Assembly: GCF_014652335.1 (NCBI RefSeq)
Contig: NZ_BMYP01000034.1
Span: 1-35,868 of the forward strand
Length of the DNA stretch: 35,868 bases
Source of the DNA: Vogesella fluminis
GTDB taxonomy: Bacteria > Pseudomonadota > Gammaproteobacteria > Burkholderiales > Chromobacteriaceae
Direction of reading: 5' to 3'
In this document: piece after piece, positions 8,655 to 16,793 of the stretch
Position numbering within the stretch: position 1 is the first letter of the stretch
Layout of the letters: each line of letters begins with the position of its first letter
Program-made: the position numbers and the translations under genes
Notes under the pieces: generated by a model
Told to the model about the DNA's origin: nothing
Databases searched by the model: none
What the model saw: the letters and a program-made list of their open reading frames with translations, nothing else

Positions 8655-9818
8655 TTACAGCTGCACGTCGCCGCTGAGTAGCGCGGCGGCCTCGCGCGCC
8701 ATTTCGCCTTCCTCGTCGGTGGCGATGACATAGGCGTGGCGGGTGCTATGCGGGGTGGTGATGCGTTGCGAGCGGGCAAGGTTGGCCGCAAGGTCGACCT
8801 CGAAGCCGAGCCAGGACAGCTGCTTCAGGATGCGGGCGCGGATCTCCGGCGAGCGTTCGCCGATGCCGGCGGTGAACACCACCGCGTCCAGCCCCTTCAT
8901 CGCGGTGGCCAGCGACGCCACTTCGCGCGCGGCACGGTAGCAGAACAGCTCGATCGCTTCTTTTGCCGCCGGCTCCTTGCTGGCCAGCAGCTCGCGCATG
9001 TCGGCGGACAGACCGGAGACGCCGAGCAGGCCGCTGCGCTTGTACAGCTCCTGCCGCACCTGCGCGATGTCCATGCCTTCGTGTTCCAGCCAGTACAGCA
9101 CCACCTCCGGATCGAGGTTGCCGGGGCGGCTGCCCATCATCAGGCCATCGACCGCGGAAAAGCCCATGCTGGAGGCGATGCTGCGGCCGTCGTGGATGGC
9201 GCAGGCGCTGGCGCCGCTGCCGAGATGGCAGACCACCACGCGCTGGCTGGCCAGCGCCATGTCGCCCAGCCGTCGCGCGATGGACGCGTAGGACAGGCCG
9301 TGAAAGCCGTAGCGGCGGATACCCTGTTCATGCCAGTGGCGGGCGATGCCGAAGCGGGTGGCGACCTCGGGTTGGCCGCAATGGAAGGCGGTGTCGAAGC
9401 AGGCGATCTGGGTCAGCTTGCTGTCCAGCCGCGCAAAGGCGCTCATCACGGCCAGGCTGGCCGGCTGGTGCAGCGGGGCCAGCGGGATCAGCTCCGCCAG
9501 GTGGTCGACCACTTCCGGGGTCAGCACCACCGGGCTGGTGTAGCGGTCGCCGCCGTGCACCACGCGGTGCGCCACCGCTACCGCTTCCAGCCCCTTGTCG
9601 GCGAGGACGTTGAGCACGGCCGCCACCGCCTCGTCGCGGCCGCTGCCGGCCAGCGTCACCCGCGTCTGGCGGCCGCCGTAGTCCAGCTCCAGGCTGGCGC
9701 CGGCGGCACCGAAACGGTCGACGAGGCCGCGTGCCAGCAGTTGCACGCCGTCCGGCTGGTAGGCGCGGAATTTCAGCGTGGCGGAGCCGGCATTGACGGC
9801 GATAAGAGCCTTGCCCAT
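8655..9818 (-). CDS. ackA: Acetate kinase (acyl-phosphate kinase)
   Basis: Interconverts acetyl phosphate and ADP with acetate and ATP in the cytoplasm. At 387 residues it is slightly shorter than E. coli AckA. Family motifs are VNAGSATLKF at the N-terminus (canonical is NxGSSSxKF), AHRVVHGG, FDTAFH, GIRRYGFHGLSY, VCHLGSGAS and FTAGIGERS. An AGGA site six bases before the ATG overlaps the end of the preceding acyltransferase gene, only 3 bases away, so the two are translationally linked. It is last in the fabI-pta-ackA operon. It holds two repeat words (8778-8791 and 9370-9381), read in different frames. Confidence 0.94.
   Translation of the reverse strand: MGKALIAVNAGSATLKFRAYQPDGVQLLARGLVDRFGAAGASLELDYGGRQTRVTLAGSGRDEAVAAVLNVLADKGLEAVAVAHRVVHGGDRYTSPVVLTPEVVDHLAELIPLAPLHQPASLAVMSAFARLDSKLTQIACFDTAFHCGQPEVATRFGIARHWHEQGIRRYGFHGLSYASIARRLGDMALASQRVVVCHLGSGASACAIHDGRSIASSMGFSAVDGLMMGSRPGNLDPEVVLYWLEHEGMDIAQVRQELYKRSGLLGVSGLSADMRELLASKEPAAKEAIELFCYRAAREVASLATAMKGLDAVVFTAGIGERSPEIRARILKQLSWLGFEVDLAANLARSQRITTPHSTRHAYVIATDEEGEMAREAAALLSGDVQL
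8778..8791 (+). repeat. Repeat word AAGGTTGGCCGCAA, full match
   Basis: Exact 14/14 copy inside ackA. In the gene's frame it encodes Leu-Ala-Ala-Asn-Leu using CTT for both leucines, rare codons in this genome. Confidence 0.9.
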
Positions 9819-9821
9819 TGC

Positions 9822-10742
9822 TTATCCTTTTCTGCAGGCGGCAAAAACGTTGGCCACCGCCGCCGAGGCCAGCCGTCCGGCCGCATCATCGGCACGGCTG
9901 GTCAGCACGATGGGCACCCGGGCACCCATCACGATGCCGGCACTGGCGGCGGCTGCCAGATAGGTCAGCTGCTTGGCCAGCATATTGCCCGATTCCAGGT
10001 CCGGCACCAACAGGATGTCGGGCTCGCCGGCCACCGCCGACTCGATGCCCTTGGTGTTGGCCGCCGCGTGCGAGATGGCATTGTCGAAGGCCAGCGGGCC
10101 ATCGAGCAGCGCGCCGCGGATCTGGCCGCGGTCGGCCATCTTGCACAGCGCCGCCGCATCCAGCGTGGCGCGCATTGCCGGATTGATGGTCTCTACTGCC
10201 GCCAGGATCGCCACCTTGGGCTCTGCCACGCCGAGGGCGCGGGTCAGGTCGATGGCGTTCTGGCAGATGTCGCGCTTGGTCATCAGGTCCGGCTCGATGT
10301 TGATGGCGGCGTCGGTGATGAACAGGTAGCGCGGGTAGCTTTCCACCTTCATCACGAACACGTGGCTGATGCGGCGGTCGGTACGGATGCCCTTGTTGCG
10401 GTCCAGCACCGCGCTCATGAACTCGTCGGTGTGCAGGCTGCCCTTCATCAGGCTGTCGGCACGGCCATCGCGCACCAGCGCCACCGCGCGTTCGGCAGCG
10501 GCGTGGCTGTGCTCGGCGTCGATCAGCTCGAAGCGGGTAAGGTCGATGTCCATGCCGGCAGCCAGCTTGAGCAGCTTGGCGCGCGGTGCGATCAGGATCG
10601 GGGTGGCGATGCCGTGCTCGGCGGCTTCGGCTGCGCCCAGCAGCGCTTCCGGGCTGCAGGGATGGGCCACCGCCATCGGCTGCGGGCCGTTGGCGGTGGC
10701 TTGGCTGATGATGTCGTTAAAGGCGTGTGTGTCGCGGATCAT
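9822..10742 (-). CDS. Short phosphate acetyl/butyryltransferase
   Basis: Phosphotransacylase of the PTA/PTB superfamily, converting an acyl-CoA and phosphate to acyl phosphate, which AckA next door can use. The 306-residue protein has only the catalytic PTA_PTB domain: MKGSLHTDEFMSAVL, DAAINIEPDL, AILAAVETINPAMRAT, LLVPDLESGNMLAKQL. It is the short form, not the 700-residue Pta with P-loop and DRTGG domains. Such proteins are often annotated as bifunctional enoyl-CoA hydratase/phosphate acetyltransferase. Start at 10742 follows a GAGG site that overlaps the fabI stop. Acetyl versus butyryl preference cannot be read from sequence. Confidence 0.9.
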   Translation of the reverse strand: MIRDTHAFNDIISQATANGPQPMAVAHPCSPEALLGAAEAAEHGIATPILIAPRAKLLKLAAGMDIDLTRFELIDAEHSHAAAERAVALVRDGRADSLMKGSLHTDEFMSAVLDRNKGIRTDRRISHVFVMKVESYPRYLFITDAAINIEPDLMTKRDICQNAIDLTRALGVAEPKVAILAAVETINPAMRATLDAAALCKMADRGQIRGALLDGPLAFDNAISHAAANTKGIESAVAGEPDILLVPDLESGNMLAKQLTYLAAAASAGIVMGARVPIVLTSRADDAAGRLASAAVANVFAACRKG

Positions 10743-10753
10743 GATGTCAGTCC

Positions 10754-11530
10754 TCAGGCCATGATGTTGAAGCCGCCATCGACATAGGTGACCTCGCCGG
10801 TCAGCGCGCGGGCAGCGTCGGAGACCAGGAAGGCGCACACATTGCCGACATCTTCAATATCGACCAGGCGGTTTTGCGGCGCGCGGGCGATGGCGTCGTC
10901 GATCAGCTGGTCGAAGTGGGCGATGCCGCTGGCGGCACGGGTCTTCAGCGGCCCGGGCGAGATGGTGTGCACGCGTATGCCTTTCGGGCCCAGCTCGTGC
11001 GCCATGTAGCGCACGCTGGATTCCAGTGCTGCCTTCACCGGCCCCATGATGTTGTAGTTCTCGACCACCTTGTCGGCGCCGTGATAGCTCATGGTGATCA
11101 GCGCGCCGCCGTGCTTCATCAGCGGCTCGGCCAGGCGTGCCATCTCGATGAAGGAGTAGCAGGACACGCGCATCGCCTGCAGGAAGCCGCCCTGCGAGCA
11201 GTCGGTGACGCGGCCGTGCAGGTCGTCCATCGGGCAGAAGGCGATGGAGTGCACCACGAAGTCGAACTGGCCCCAGGTTTCGCCGATCGCAGCGAACACC
11301 TGCTCCAGCTGGCCGTCCGTCTGTACGTCCAGCGGCAGGATCAGTGTTGCGGCCAACCCTTCGGCCAGCGGGCGCACGAATTTTTCCGCCTTGTCGTTGA
11401 GGTAGGTGATGGCGACGTCGGCACCCTGTTCCCGCATGATCCTGGCGCAGCCGTAGGCAATGCTGTGTTCGTTGGCGATACCGACAATCAGGCCGCGTTT
11501 GCCGGCCAGCGGCAGGTGGGATGGGCTCAT
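10754..11530 (-). CDS. fabI: Enoyl-[acyl-carrier-protein] reductase (NADH)
   Basis: Last step of each fatty-acid elongation cycle, an SDR-family reductase. N-terminal cofactor motif GLIVGIANEHSIAYG; catalytic Tyr159 and Lys166 in YNIMGPVK (Tyr-x6-Lys, as in E. coli FabI); ISPGPLKTRAASGI follows. Start at 11530 (258 residues) has AGGAG nine bases upstream; a TTG at 11539 overlaps that site and is not used. First gene of an operon with the phosphotransacylase and ackA. Compared with typical FabI the active-site surroundings read SYHGADKVVENYNIMG where many have LSYLGAERAIPNYNVMG, suggesting a second, specialised FabI paralogue. Confidence 0.93.
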   Translation of the reverse strand: MSPSHLPLAGKRGLIVGIANEHSIAYGCARIMREQGADVAITYLNDKAEKFVRPLAEGLAATLILPLDVQTDGQLEQVFAAIGETWGQFDFVVHSIAFCPMDDLHGRVTDCSQGGFLQAMRVSCYSFIEMARLAEPLMKHGGALITMSYHGADKVVENYNIMGPVKAALESSVRYMAHELGPKGIRVHTISPGPLKTRAASGIAHFDQLIDDAIARAPQNRLVDIEDVGNVCAFLVSDAARALTGEVTYVDGGFNIMA

Positions 11531-11617
11531 GCTGATCAACTCCTGTTAACTAGGGTAAGGATGGCGCTGGCGGCAAAGCATCGCGCCGTGATGTTGCAAT
11601 GCGGTGACGTGCGCGTT

Positions 11618-11739
11618 TTCCATTCGCTCCGGCAGTCGGATATAATCGCCGGTTTGCCTGGTGTACTACTTGATCGCCGGCAGTTGTGGCCCCATTATGT
11701 TGCGGGGCGTGGATTGCAGCCGTGCTGCTGCGCTGCAAT
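11618..11739 (+). promoter_or_regulatory. Promoter and leader of the fmdB-type operon
   Basis: TATAAT at 11641-11646 (consensus -10) with a poor -35 TTCCAT at 11618-11623. The leader of roughly 130 bases contains a stem ATTGCAGC (11713-11720) / GCTGCAAT (11732-11739). No T-run follows, and I recognise no known riboswitch. Confidence 0.5.
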
Positions 11740-11785
11740 ATCCGGTCGCATTATGTCATTGTCTTTGTTTGTGGAGCACTAAAAC

Positions 11786-12022
11786 ATGCCGATTTATGAA
11801 TACCGTTGTGATACCTGTGGCGTGCAGAACGAACATCTGCAGAAGATGAGCGATGCGGCACTGACCGTTTGCCCGTCCTGCGGCAGCCAGAGCTATGGCA
11901 AGGTACTGACTGCGGCCGGCTTCCAGCTCAAGGGCAGCGGCTGGTACGTCACCGATTTCAAGAACAGCGGCGGCGCCCCGGCCTGTGGCAGTGGCGGCTG
12001 CGGAAGTGGCGGATGTGCCTGA
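11786..12022 (+). CDS. FmdB-family zinc-ribbon protein
   Basis: A 78-residue protein of the FmdB/CxxC_CxxC_SSSS family. MPIYEYRCDTCG and VCPSCGS supply a four-cysteine zinc ribbon. The C-terminal tail is Gly/Cys-rich (ACGSGGCGSGGCA), adding three cysteines. Members are called putative regulatory proteins but the function is not established. It precedes the DUF502 gene and aspS, a conserved betaproteobacterial order; the next start is 7 bases away. Confidence 0.9.
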   Translation: MPIYEYRCDTCGVQNEHLQKMSDAALTVCPSCGSQSYGKVLTAAGFQLKGSGWYVTDFKNSGGAPACGSGGCGSGGCA

Positions 12023-12029
12023 CATACCG

Positions 12030-12665
12030 ATGAAACATATCAAGATGACGCTGCGCGGCTACCTGATTGCCGGTTTGCTGATCTGGCTGCCGATTGCCAT
12101 TACGCTGTGGGTGCTGAACCTGATCATCGGCACCCTGGACCAGACCATCAACCTGCTGCCGCGCGGCCTGCGTCCGGAAAGCCTGTTCGGCTTCGACATC
12201 CCCGGCCTCGGCGTGGTGCTGGCGTTCGCGGTGCTGCTGGGCACCGGCTTCATGGCGGCCAACGTGCTGGGCCAGCGCCTGCTCGATCTGTGGGAGCTGG
12301 TGCTGACGCGCACGCCGGTGGTGAAAACCATCTACAACAGCGTGAAGCAGGTCAGCGACACCCTGCTGTCCGACTCCGGCCAGGCCTTTCGCAAGGCGCT
12401 GCTGGTACGCTTTCCGCACCAGAATGCATGGACCATCGCCTTCCAGACCGGCGCCCCTTCCGGCGAGGTCAAGCAGCAGCTGGGCGAGGGCGAGTTCATC
12501 AGTGTCTACGTGCCGACCACACCGAACCCGACCTCCGGCTACTTCATCATCGTGCCGAAGCAGGACACGCGCGAACTGGACATGTCGGTGGACGCGGCAC
12601 TGAAATACGTCATTTCCATGGGCGTTGTCGCACCCGGTACCCCCGATAGTGAAAAACGCAAGTAA
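12030..12665 (+). CDS. DUF502 family membrane protein
   Basis: 211-residue conserved inner-membrane protein of unknown function. Two hydrophobic helices (YLIAGLLIWLPIAITLWVL and the VVLAFAVLLGTGFMAANVLG region) precede a soluble domain with the family motifs TRTPVVKTIYNSVKQV and VFVPTTPNPTSGY-like VYVPTTPNPTSGYF. The start at 12030 is chosen because it puts the first helix next to the N-terminus and lies 7 bases after the fmdB-type stop. An earlier in-frame start would overlap that gene. A terminator follows at 12688. Confidence 0.9.
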   Translation: MKHIKMTLRGYLIAGLLIWLPIAITLWVLNLIIGTLDQTINLLPRGLRPESLFGFDIPGLGVVLAFAVLLGTGFMAANVLGQRLLDLWELVLTRTPVVKTIYNSVKQVSDTLLSDSGQAFRKALLVRFPHQNAWTIAFQTGAPSGEVKQQLGEGEFISVYVPTTPNPTSGYFIIVPKQDTRELDMSVDAALKYVISMGVVAPGTPDSEKRK

Positions 12666-12687
12666 AATGCGTGATTGATTGCACTCA

Positions 12688-12724
12688 GCAGAGGCCGCTC
12701 GTCCCGCCTCTGCCTTTGTTTTTA
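12688..12724 (+). terminator. Terminator after the DUF502 gene
   Basis: Stem GCAGAGGC / GCCTCTGC with a 10-base loop, then CTTTGTTTTTATT. It separates this operon from aspS, which must have its own promoter in the AT-rich stretch 12720-12760. Confidence 0.8.
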
Positions 12725-12764
12725 TTAAAAGAATCTTCGAAATTTAAGGCTAAAAGGCTTCTGC

Positions 12765-14567
12765 ATGAGAACCGACTACTGCGGCTTGATTGATAAAAAA
12801 TTTCTCGGCCAGACCGTTACGGTCAAGGGCTGGGCCCATCGTCGTCGCGACCACGGCGGCGTGATCTTCATCGACCTGCGCGACCGTGAAGGCCTGGTGC
12901 AGGTGGTGATCGATCCGGACACCCCGGACGCGTTCCAGACCGCCGACAGCACCCGCAACGAATTCGTGCTGGCGATCACCGGTATCGTGCGCGAGCGCCC
13001 GGCCGGCACCGCCAACAGCAAGATGATCTCCGGCGAGATCGAGATCCTGGCTAAAAACATCGAGATACTGAACAGCGCGGCCACGCCACCGTTCCAGATC
13101 GACGACGAGAACCTGTCCGAGAACGTGCGCCTGACCAACCGCGTGATCGACCTGCGCCGTCCGGCGATGCAGAAGAACCTGCGCCTGCGCTACAAGGTGG
13201 CGATGGGTGTGCGCAACCACCTGGACAAGCAGGGCTTCATCGACATCGAAACCCCGATGCTGACCCGCTCCACCCCGGAAGGCGCCCGCGACTACCTGGT
13301 GCCGTCGCGCGTGCATCCGGGCGAATTCTTCGCGCTGCCGCAATCACCGCAGCTGTTCAAGCAGCTGTTGATGGTGGCCGGCTTCGACCGCTACTACCAG
13401 ATCACCAAGTGCTTCCGTGACGAAGACCTGCGTGCCGACCGCCAGCCGGAATTCACCCAGATCGATATCGAGACCTCGTTCCTGAACGAGGACGAGATCA
13501 TGGACATCACCGAAACCATGGCGCAGGAAATCTTCCGCGACGTGATGGGGGTGGAGCTGGGCAAGTTCCCGCGCATGGCCTACAACGACGCGATGTTCTA
13601 CTACGGTTCCGACAAGCCGGACCTGCGTGTGTCGCTCAAGTTCACCGAACTGACCGATCTGATGAAGACCGAAGAGTTCAAGGTGTTCCGTGGCGCCGCC
13701 GACATGCCGAACGGCCGCGTGGTCGCCCTGCGCGTGCCGGGCGGTGCCGCGCTGTCGCGCAAGGACATCGATGACTACACCCAGTTCGTCGGCATTTACG
13801 GCGCCAAGGGTCTGGCCTACATCAAGGTCAACGACAAGAGCAAGATCACCAACGACGAAAGCAGCGGCCTGCAGTCGCCTATCGTCAAGTTCCTGTCGGT
13901 TGATGCGCTGAACGAAATCATGGCGCGTACCGGTGCCGACAACGGCGACATCATCTTCTTCGGCGCCGACAAGGCGAAAGTCGTCAACGAGGCCATCGGC
14001 GCGCTGCGCATCAAGATCGGTCACGAGCGCGGCGAAGCCGGCGGCTATTTCGTCAAGGAATGGCGCCCGCTGTGGGTGGTGGACTTCCCGATGTTCGAGC
14101 ACGACGAGGAAGCCGACCGCTGGACCGCCTGCCACCATCCGTTCACCAGCCCGAAACCGGGCCACGAAGACCTGATGGACACCGATCCGGGTGCCTGCAT
14201 CGCGCGCGCCTACGACATGGTGCTCAACGGCTGGGAAATCGGCGGCGGTTCGGTGCGTATCCACCGCGCCGACATCCAGGAAAAGGTGTTCGCCGCGCTG
14301 AAGATCAGCCCGGAAGAACAGCAGAACAAGTTCGGCTTCCTGCTGGATAACCTGAAGTTCGGCGCGCCGCCACACGGCGGCTTGGCCTTTGGCCTCGACC
14401 GTCTGGTGACGCTGATGTGCGGCGCCGAGTCGATCCGCGACGTGATCGCGTTCCCGAAAACGCAGCGTGCGCAGTGCCTGCTGACCAATGCACCGAACGC
14501 GGTGGACGAGAAGCAGCTGAAGGAACTGAACCTGCGCATGCGCCAGAAGGCCGAGCCGGCTGTCTAA
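12765..14567 (+). CDS. aspS: Aspartyl-tRNA synthetase (probably non-discriminating)
   Basis: Class II synthetase charging tRNA-Asp. The 600 residues cover the N-terminal OB-fold anticodon domain, the catalytic core with motif 2 ([18 protein letters not shown]) and motif 3 ([15 protein letters not shown]), and the bacterial GAD insertion. His30 in [11 protein letters not shown] occupies the position where discriminating E. coli-type enzymes have Leu and Pseudomonas-type non-discriminating enzymes have His. That suggests it also makes Asp-tRNA-Asn for GatCAB amidation. A weak ribosome binding site AAAGG lies 8 bases upstream. The stop codon overlaps the first base of a repeat word. Confidence 0.97.
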   Translation: MRTDYCGLIDKKFLGQTVTVKGWAHRRRDHGGVIFIDLRDREGLVQVVIDPDTPDAFQTADSTRNEFVLAITGIVRERPAGTANSKMISGEIEILAKNIEILNSAATPPFQIDDENLSENVRLTNRVIDLRRPAMQKNLRLRYKVAMGVRNHLDKQGFIDIETPMLTRSTPEGARDYLVPSRVHPGEFFALPQSPQLFKQLLMVAGFDRYYQITKCFRDEDLRADRQPEFTQIDIETSFLNEDEIMDITETMAQEIFRDVMGVELGKFPRMAYNDAMFYYGSDKPDLRVSLKFTELTDLMKTEEFKVFRGAADMPNGRVVALRVPGGAALSRKDIDDYTQFVGIYGAKGLAYIKVNDKSKITNDESSGLQSPIVKFLSVDALNEIMARTGADNGDIIFFGADKAKVVNEAIGALRIKIGHERGEAGGYFVKEWRPLWVVDFPMFEHDEEADRWTACHHPFTSPKPGHEDLMDTDPGACIARAYDMVLNGWEIGGGSVRIHRADIQEKVFAALKISPEEQQNKFGFLLDNLKFGAPPHGGLAFGLDRLVTLMCGAESIRDVIAFPKTQRAQCLLTNAPNAVDEKQLKELNLRMRQKAEPAV

Positions 14568-14580
14568 AGGTTGGCCGCAA
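14567..14580 (+). repeat. Repeat word AAGGTTGGCCGCAA, full match
   Basis: Exact 14/14 copy whose first A is the last base of the aspS stop codon, between the gene and its terminator. Confidence 0.9.
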
Positions 14581-14592
14581 GGCAGCAACAGC

Positions 14593-14619
14593 AAACGGGA
14601 GCCCAGGCTCCCGTTTTTT
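14593..14619. terminator. Terminator between convergent aspS and the response-regulator gene
   Basis: Stem AACGGGAGC / GCTCCCGTT with a 4-base loop followed by TTTTT on the plus strand. The preceding AAA also gives a short T-run on the minus strand. Confidence 0.9.
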
Positions 14620-14636
14620 ATGCGCCGCGCGCTTGC

Positions 14637-15848
14637 TTACACCTGCGTCGGGGGCGGCTCGCTCGCGGTGGCTCCCTCGTTGGACGGCGGCGCCGGCTGC
14701 TGCCGACAGCCGATCACCACCAGCGAGGCGTCGTCCAGGTGCGGCTCTTGCTGCAGGTGCCGCTGCAGCGCCATGGCAATGTGCGTTACGGTATCGTGTC
14801 CCCGGGCCGCACGTGCCGCCTGCAGCACGCCATCCTCGCCGAACTGCTGCTGCGCTGTATTGCGCGCCTCGGTGATGCCGTCGGAGCAGACGATGATTTC
14901 GCCGTCATGTCGCCAGTGATGCTGCTCCAGCTGTTGCTCGAATGCCAGTGGCGGTAGCGTGCCCAATGGTGGATGAGTCGAGCGGAAGGTTTTTTCCAGC
15001 TCGCCGTGCCGGTTGAGGAAGCTGCAGCAGGGAATGCCGCCGTTCCACACCGTGATGCGCCGGCTGCGGTAATCGACGGCAAGCAGCGCGGCGGCGACAA
15101 AGTGGCCGGTGGGCAGGGTCTGGTACAGCTTGTGGTTGATCGATTCCGCGATGTCGCCGATGCCGAAACCGCGCCGGCTCATCGCGTGGAAGGTGTCGAT
15201 CGCCGGCAGGCAGCAGATGGCGGCTACCAGTCCGTGGCCGGTGCTGTCGGCCAGCATTATGTGGTCGGCGCCGGACGGCGAACGCGCAATGCAGATCACG
15301 TCGCCGCTGAGGTGTAGCGCCGGTTTCAGCCAGCTGCGGATATTGTGCTGCTGTGCGCTGGCCGCGGTATTGAAGCGTGCCAGTACATGCTGTGCCAGGC
15401 TGTGTTCCTGCTGGGTGGTGGCGTAGTACTGTTCCAGTTGACGGTTGCTGTCGGCGAGGTGCGCCTGCATGTTGATGATGCGCAGCAGGCTGCCGATCTT
15501 GGCCGACAGCAGCGGCAGGTTGACCGGCTTGGCCAGGTAGTCGTCGCCGCCGGCCTCCAGCCCGTGCAGGTAATCGGCCTCCTCGCCCTGTGCCGACAGG
15601 AATACGATCGGTATCCAGTGTCCGGCCAGCAGCCGGCGGATGTGGCGGGTGGCGGCAAAGCCGTCCATCACCGGCATCCGGATGTCCATCAGGATCATGT
15701 CCGGCATGCCGGCGGTGCAGTGTTCTACCGCCTCCAGCCCGTTGCCGGCGGTGACCGGCAGGTGTCCCAGTTTGCGGATGAGGCGGGCCAGCATGTTGCG
15801 ATGCAGGCTGACATCGTCTACCACCAGTATTGTCAGCTGTTTGCTCAT
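14637..15848 (-). CDS. Response regulator with PP2C-type (SpoIIE) phosphatase output
   Basis: 403-residue two-domain regulator. The receiver domain occupies about residues 5-125, with the acidic pair Asp11/Asp12, phospho-acceptor Asp55 (MILMDIRMP) and the conserved Lys in LAKPVN. A helical linker (LADSNRQLEQYYATTQQEHSLAQHVL) leads to a RsbU/SpoIIE-like PP2C domain with SGDVICIARSP, LADSTGHGLVAA, VWNGGIP, CSDGITEA and a final DDASLVVIG, the metal-binding acidic residues all being present. Such proteins (RsbU, HsbR-like) dephosphorylate an anti-sigma-factor antagonist. No cognate kinase, antagonist or anti-sigma gene is adjacent, so the target is unknown. Confidence 0.92.
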   Translation of the reverse strand: MSKQLTILVVDDVSLHRNMLARLIRKLGHLPVTAGNGLEAVEHCTAGMPDMILMDIRMPVMDGFAATRHIRRLLAGHWIPIVFLSAQGEEADYLHGLEAGGDDYLAKPVNLPLLSAKIGSLLRIINMQAHLADSNRQLEQYYATTQQEHSLAQHVLARFNTAASAQQHNIRSWLKPALHLSGDVICIARSPSGADHIMLADSTGHGLVAAICCLPAIDTFHAMSRRGFGIGDIAESINHKLYQTLPTGHFVAAALLAVDYRSRRITVWNGGIPCCSFLNRHGELEKTFRSTHPPLGTLPPLAFEQQLEQHHWRHDGEIIVCSDGITEARNTAQQQFGEDGVLQAARAARGHDTVTHIAMALQRHLQQEPHLDDASLVVIGCRQQPAPPSNEGATASEPPPTQV

Positions 15849-16008
15849 GATCGTTTTGCGCCGGATGGTTGATCGGGGGCCGGGCGCGGATGACCGCCCT
15901 GTCGTATTTTAATCCAGTTTGCGGCCAATGTTATCTGATTCGCATGGCGCGCTGCCGGACTGGCAGCGGGCGATTGCCAGGTTTAATGACGATAATTTGG
16001 ATATTCAA

Positions 16009-16039
16009 TTGGCAAACAGCGTCGCCGCTGATTTATAAA
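16009..16039 (+). promoter_or_regulatory. Candidate promoter of the peroxiredoxin gene
   Basis: TTGGCA (16009-16014) and TTATAA/TATAAA (16033-16039), spacing 18-19, within a 255-base gap. An AT-rich patch precedes it. I could not recognise an OxyR site. A core-like word TTGCGGCCAA is at 15919-15928. Confidence 0.4.
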
Positions 16040-16103
16040 CAGGCCGGTTTGCGGACCGGTATCCGCAGGATTCCAGACATAACCATACCCCAAGGAGAAT
16101 CAC

Positions 16104-16718
16104 ATGGCCGTACTTGTAGGCAAACAGGCACCGTTCTTTGCAGGCGAGAAAACCTTCTCCGCCGTATTGGGCGATGGCCAGATCGTTGACAGCTATTCCT
16201 TTCAGCAGGCCACGGCCGGCAAATACGCCGTGGTGTTCTTCTACCCGCTGGACTTCACCTTCGTCTGCCCGTCCGAGCTGATCGCCTTCGATCACCGCCT
16301 GGCCGAGTTCAAGGCCCGCAACGTGGAAGTGATCGGTGTGTCCATCGACAGCCAGTTCACCCACGCCGCATGGCGCAACACCCCGGTGGAAAAAGGCGGT
16401 ATCGGCCAGGTGGGTTACACCCTGGTGGCCGACATCCAGCACGAACTGTGCAAGGCCTTCGACGTGGAAGCCGATGGCGGCGTGGCCTTCCGCGGCTCCT
16501 TCCTGATCGACAAGGCGGGCGTGGTGCAGCACCAGGTGGTCAACAACCTGCCGCTGGGCCGCGACGTGGACGAAATGCTGCGCATGGTTGACGCGCTGCA
16601 GTTCACCGAAGAACACGGCGAAGTGTGCCCGGCCGGCTGGAACAAGGGCAAGAAAGGCATGACCGCCAGCGCCGAAGGCGTGGCCGCCTACCTGGCAGAG
16701 AACGCCAAGGACCTGTAA
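16104..16718 (+). CDS. Typical 2-Cys peroxiredoxin (AhpC/Prx1 type)
   Basis: Thiol peroxidase reducing hydrogen peroxide and organic peroxides in the cytoplasm. Peroxidatic Cys55 sits in DFTFVCPSE and the resolving Cys175 in GEVCPAGW; the 204-residue length is typical. The GSFLIDKAGVVQHQVVNNLPLGR block marks the Prx1/AhpC subfamily. A strong AAGGAG site precedes the ATG by 7 bases. It is transcribed alone, with no ahpF or oxyR nearby, so the reducing partner is probably thioredoxin or a distant AhpF/AhpD. Confidence 0.95.
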   Translation: MAVLVGKQAPFFAGEKTFSAVLGDGQIVDSYSFQQATAGKYAVVFFYPLDFTFVCPSELIAFDHRLAEFKARNVEVIGVSIDSQFTHAAWRNTPVEKGGIGQVGYTLVADIQHELCKAFDVEADGGVAFRGSFLIDKAGVVQHQVVNNLPLGRDVDEMLRMVDALQFTEEHGEVCPAGWNKGKKGMTASAEGVAAYLAENAKDL

Positions 16719-16742
16719 CCGGCCGGCGAAACGGCCGGCTGC

Positions 16743-16756
16743 AAGGTTGGCCGCAA
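16743..16756 (+). repeat. Repeat word AAGGTTGGCCGCAA, full match
   Basis: Exact 14/14 copy between the peroxiredoxin stop and its terminator, the same placement as after aspS. Confidence 0.9.
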
Positions 16757-16761
16757 TCATC

Positions 16762-16789
16762 AAGCCCTGCACCGCGTGCAGGGCTTTTT
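16762..16789. terminator. Terminator between convergent peroxiredoxin and MFS genes
   Basis: 10-bp stem AAGCCCTGCA / TGCAGGGCTT, 5-base loop, followed by TTT on the plus strand. Confidence 0.9.
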
Positions 16790-16793
16790 GCAT

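Noticed and set aside
8736-10787. 683-codon open frame on the plus strand across ackA and the phosphotransacylase gene
   Set aside because: It spans two real genes on the other strand, shows no family motif and has shadow-frame composition.
15849-16103. OxyR site upstream of the peroxiredoxin gene
   Set aside because: No ATAG-N7-CTAT-type spaced pattern could be found in this gap.
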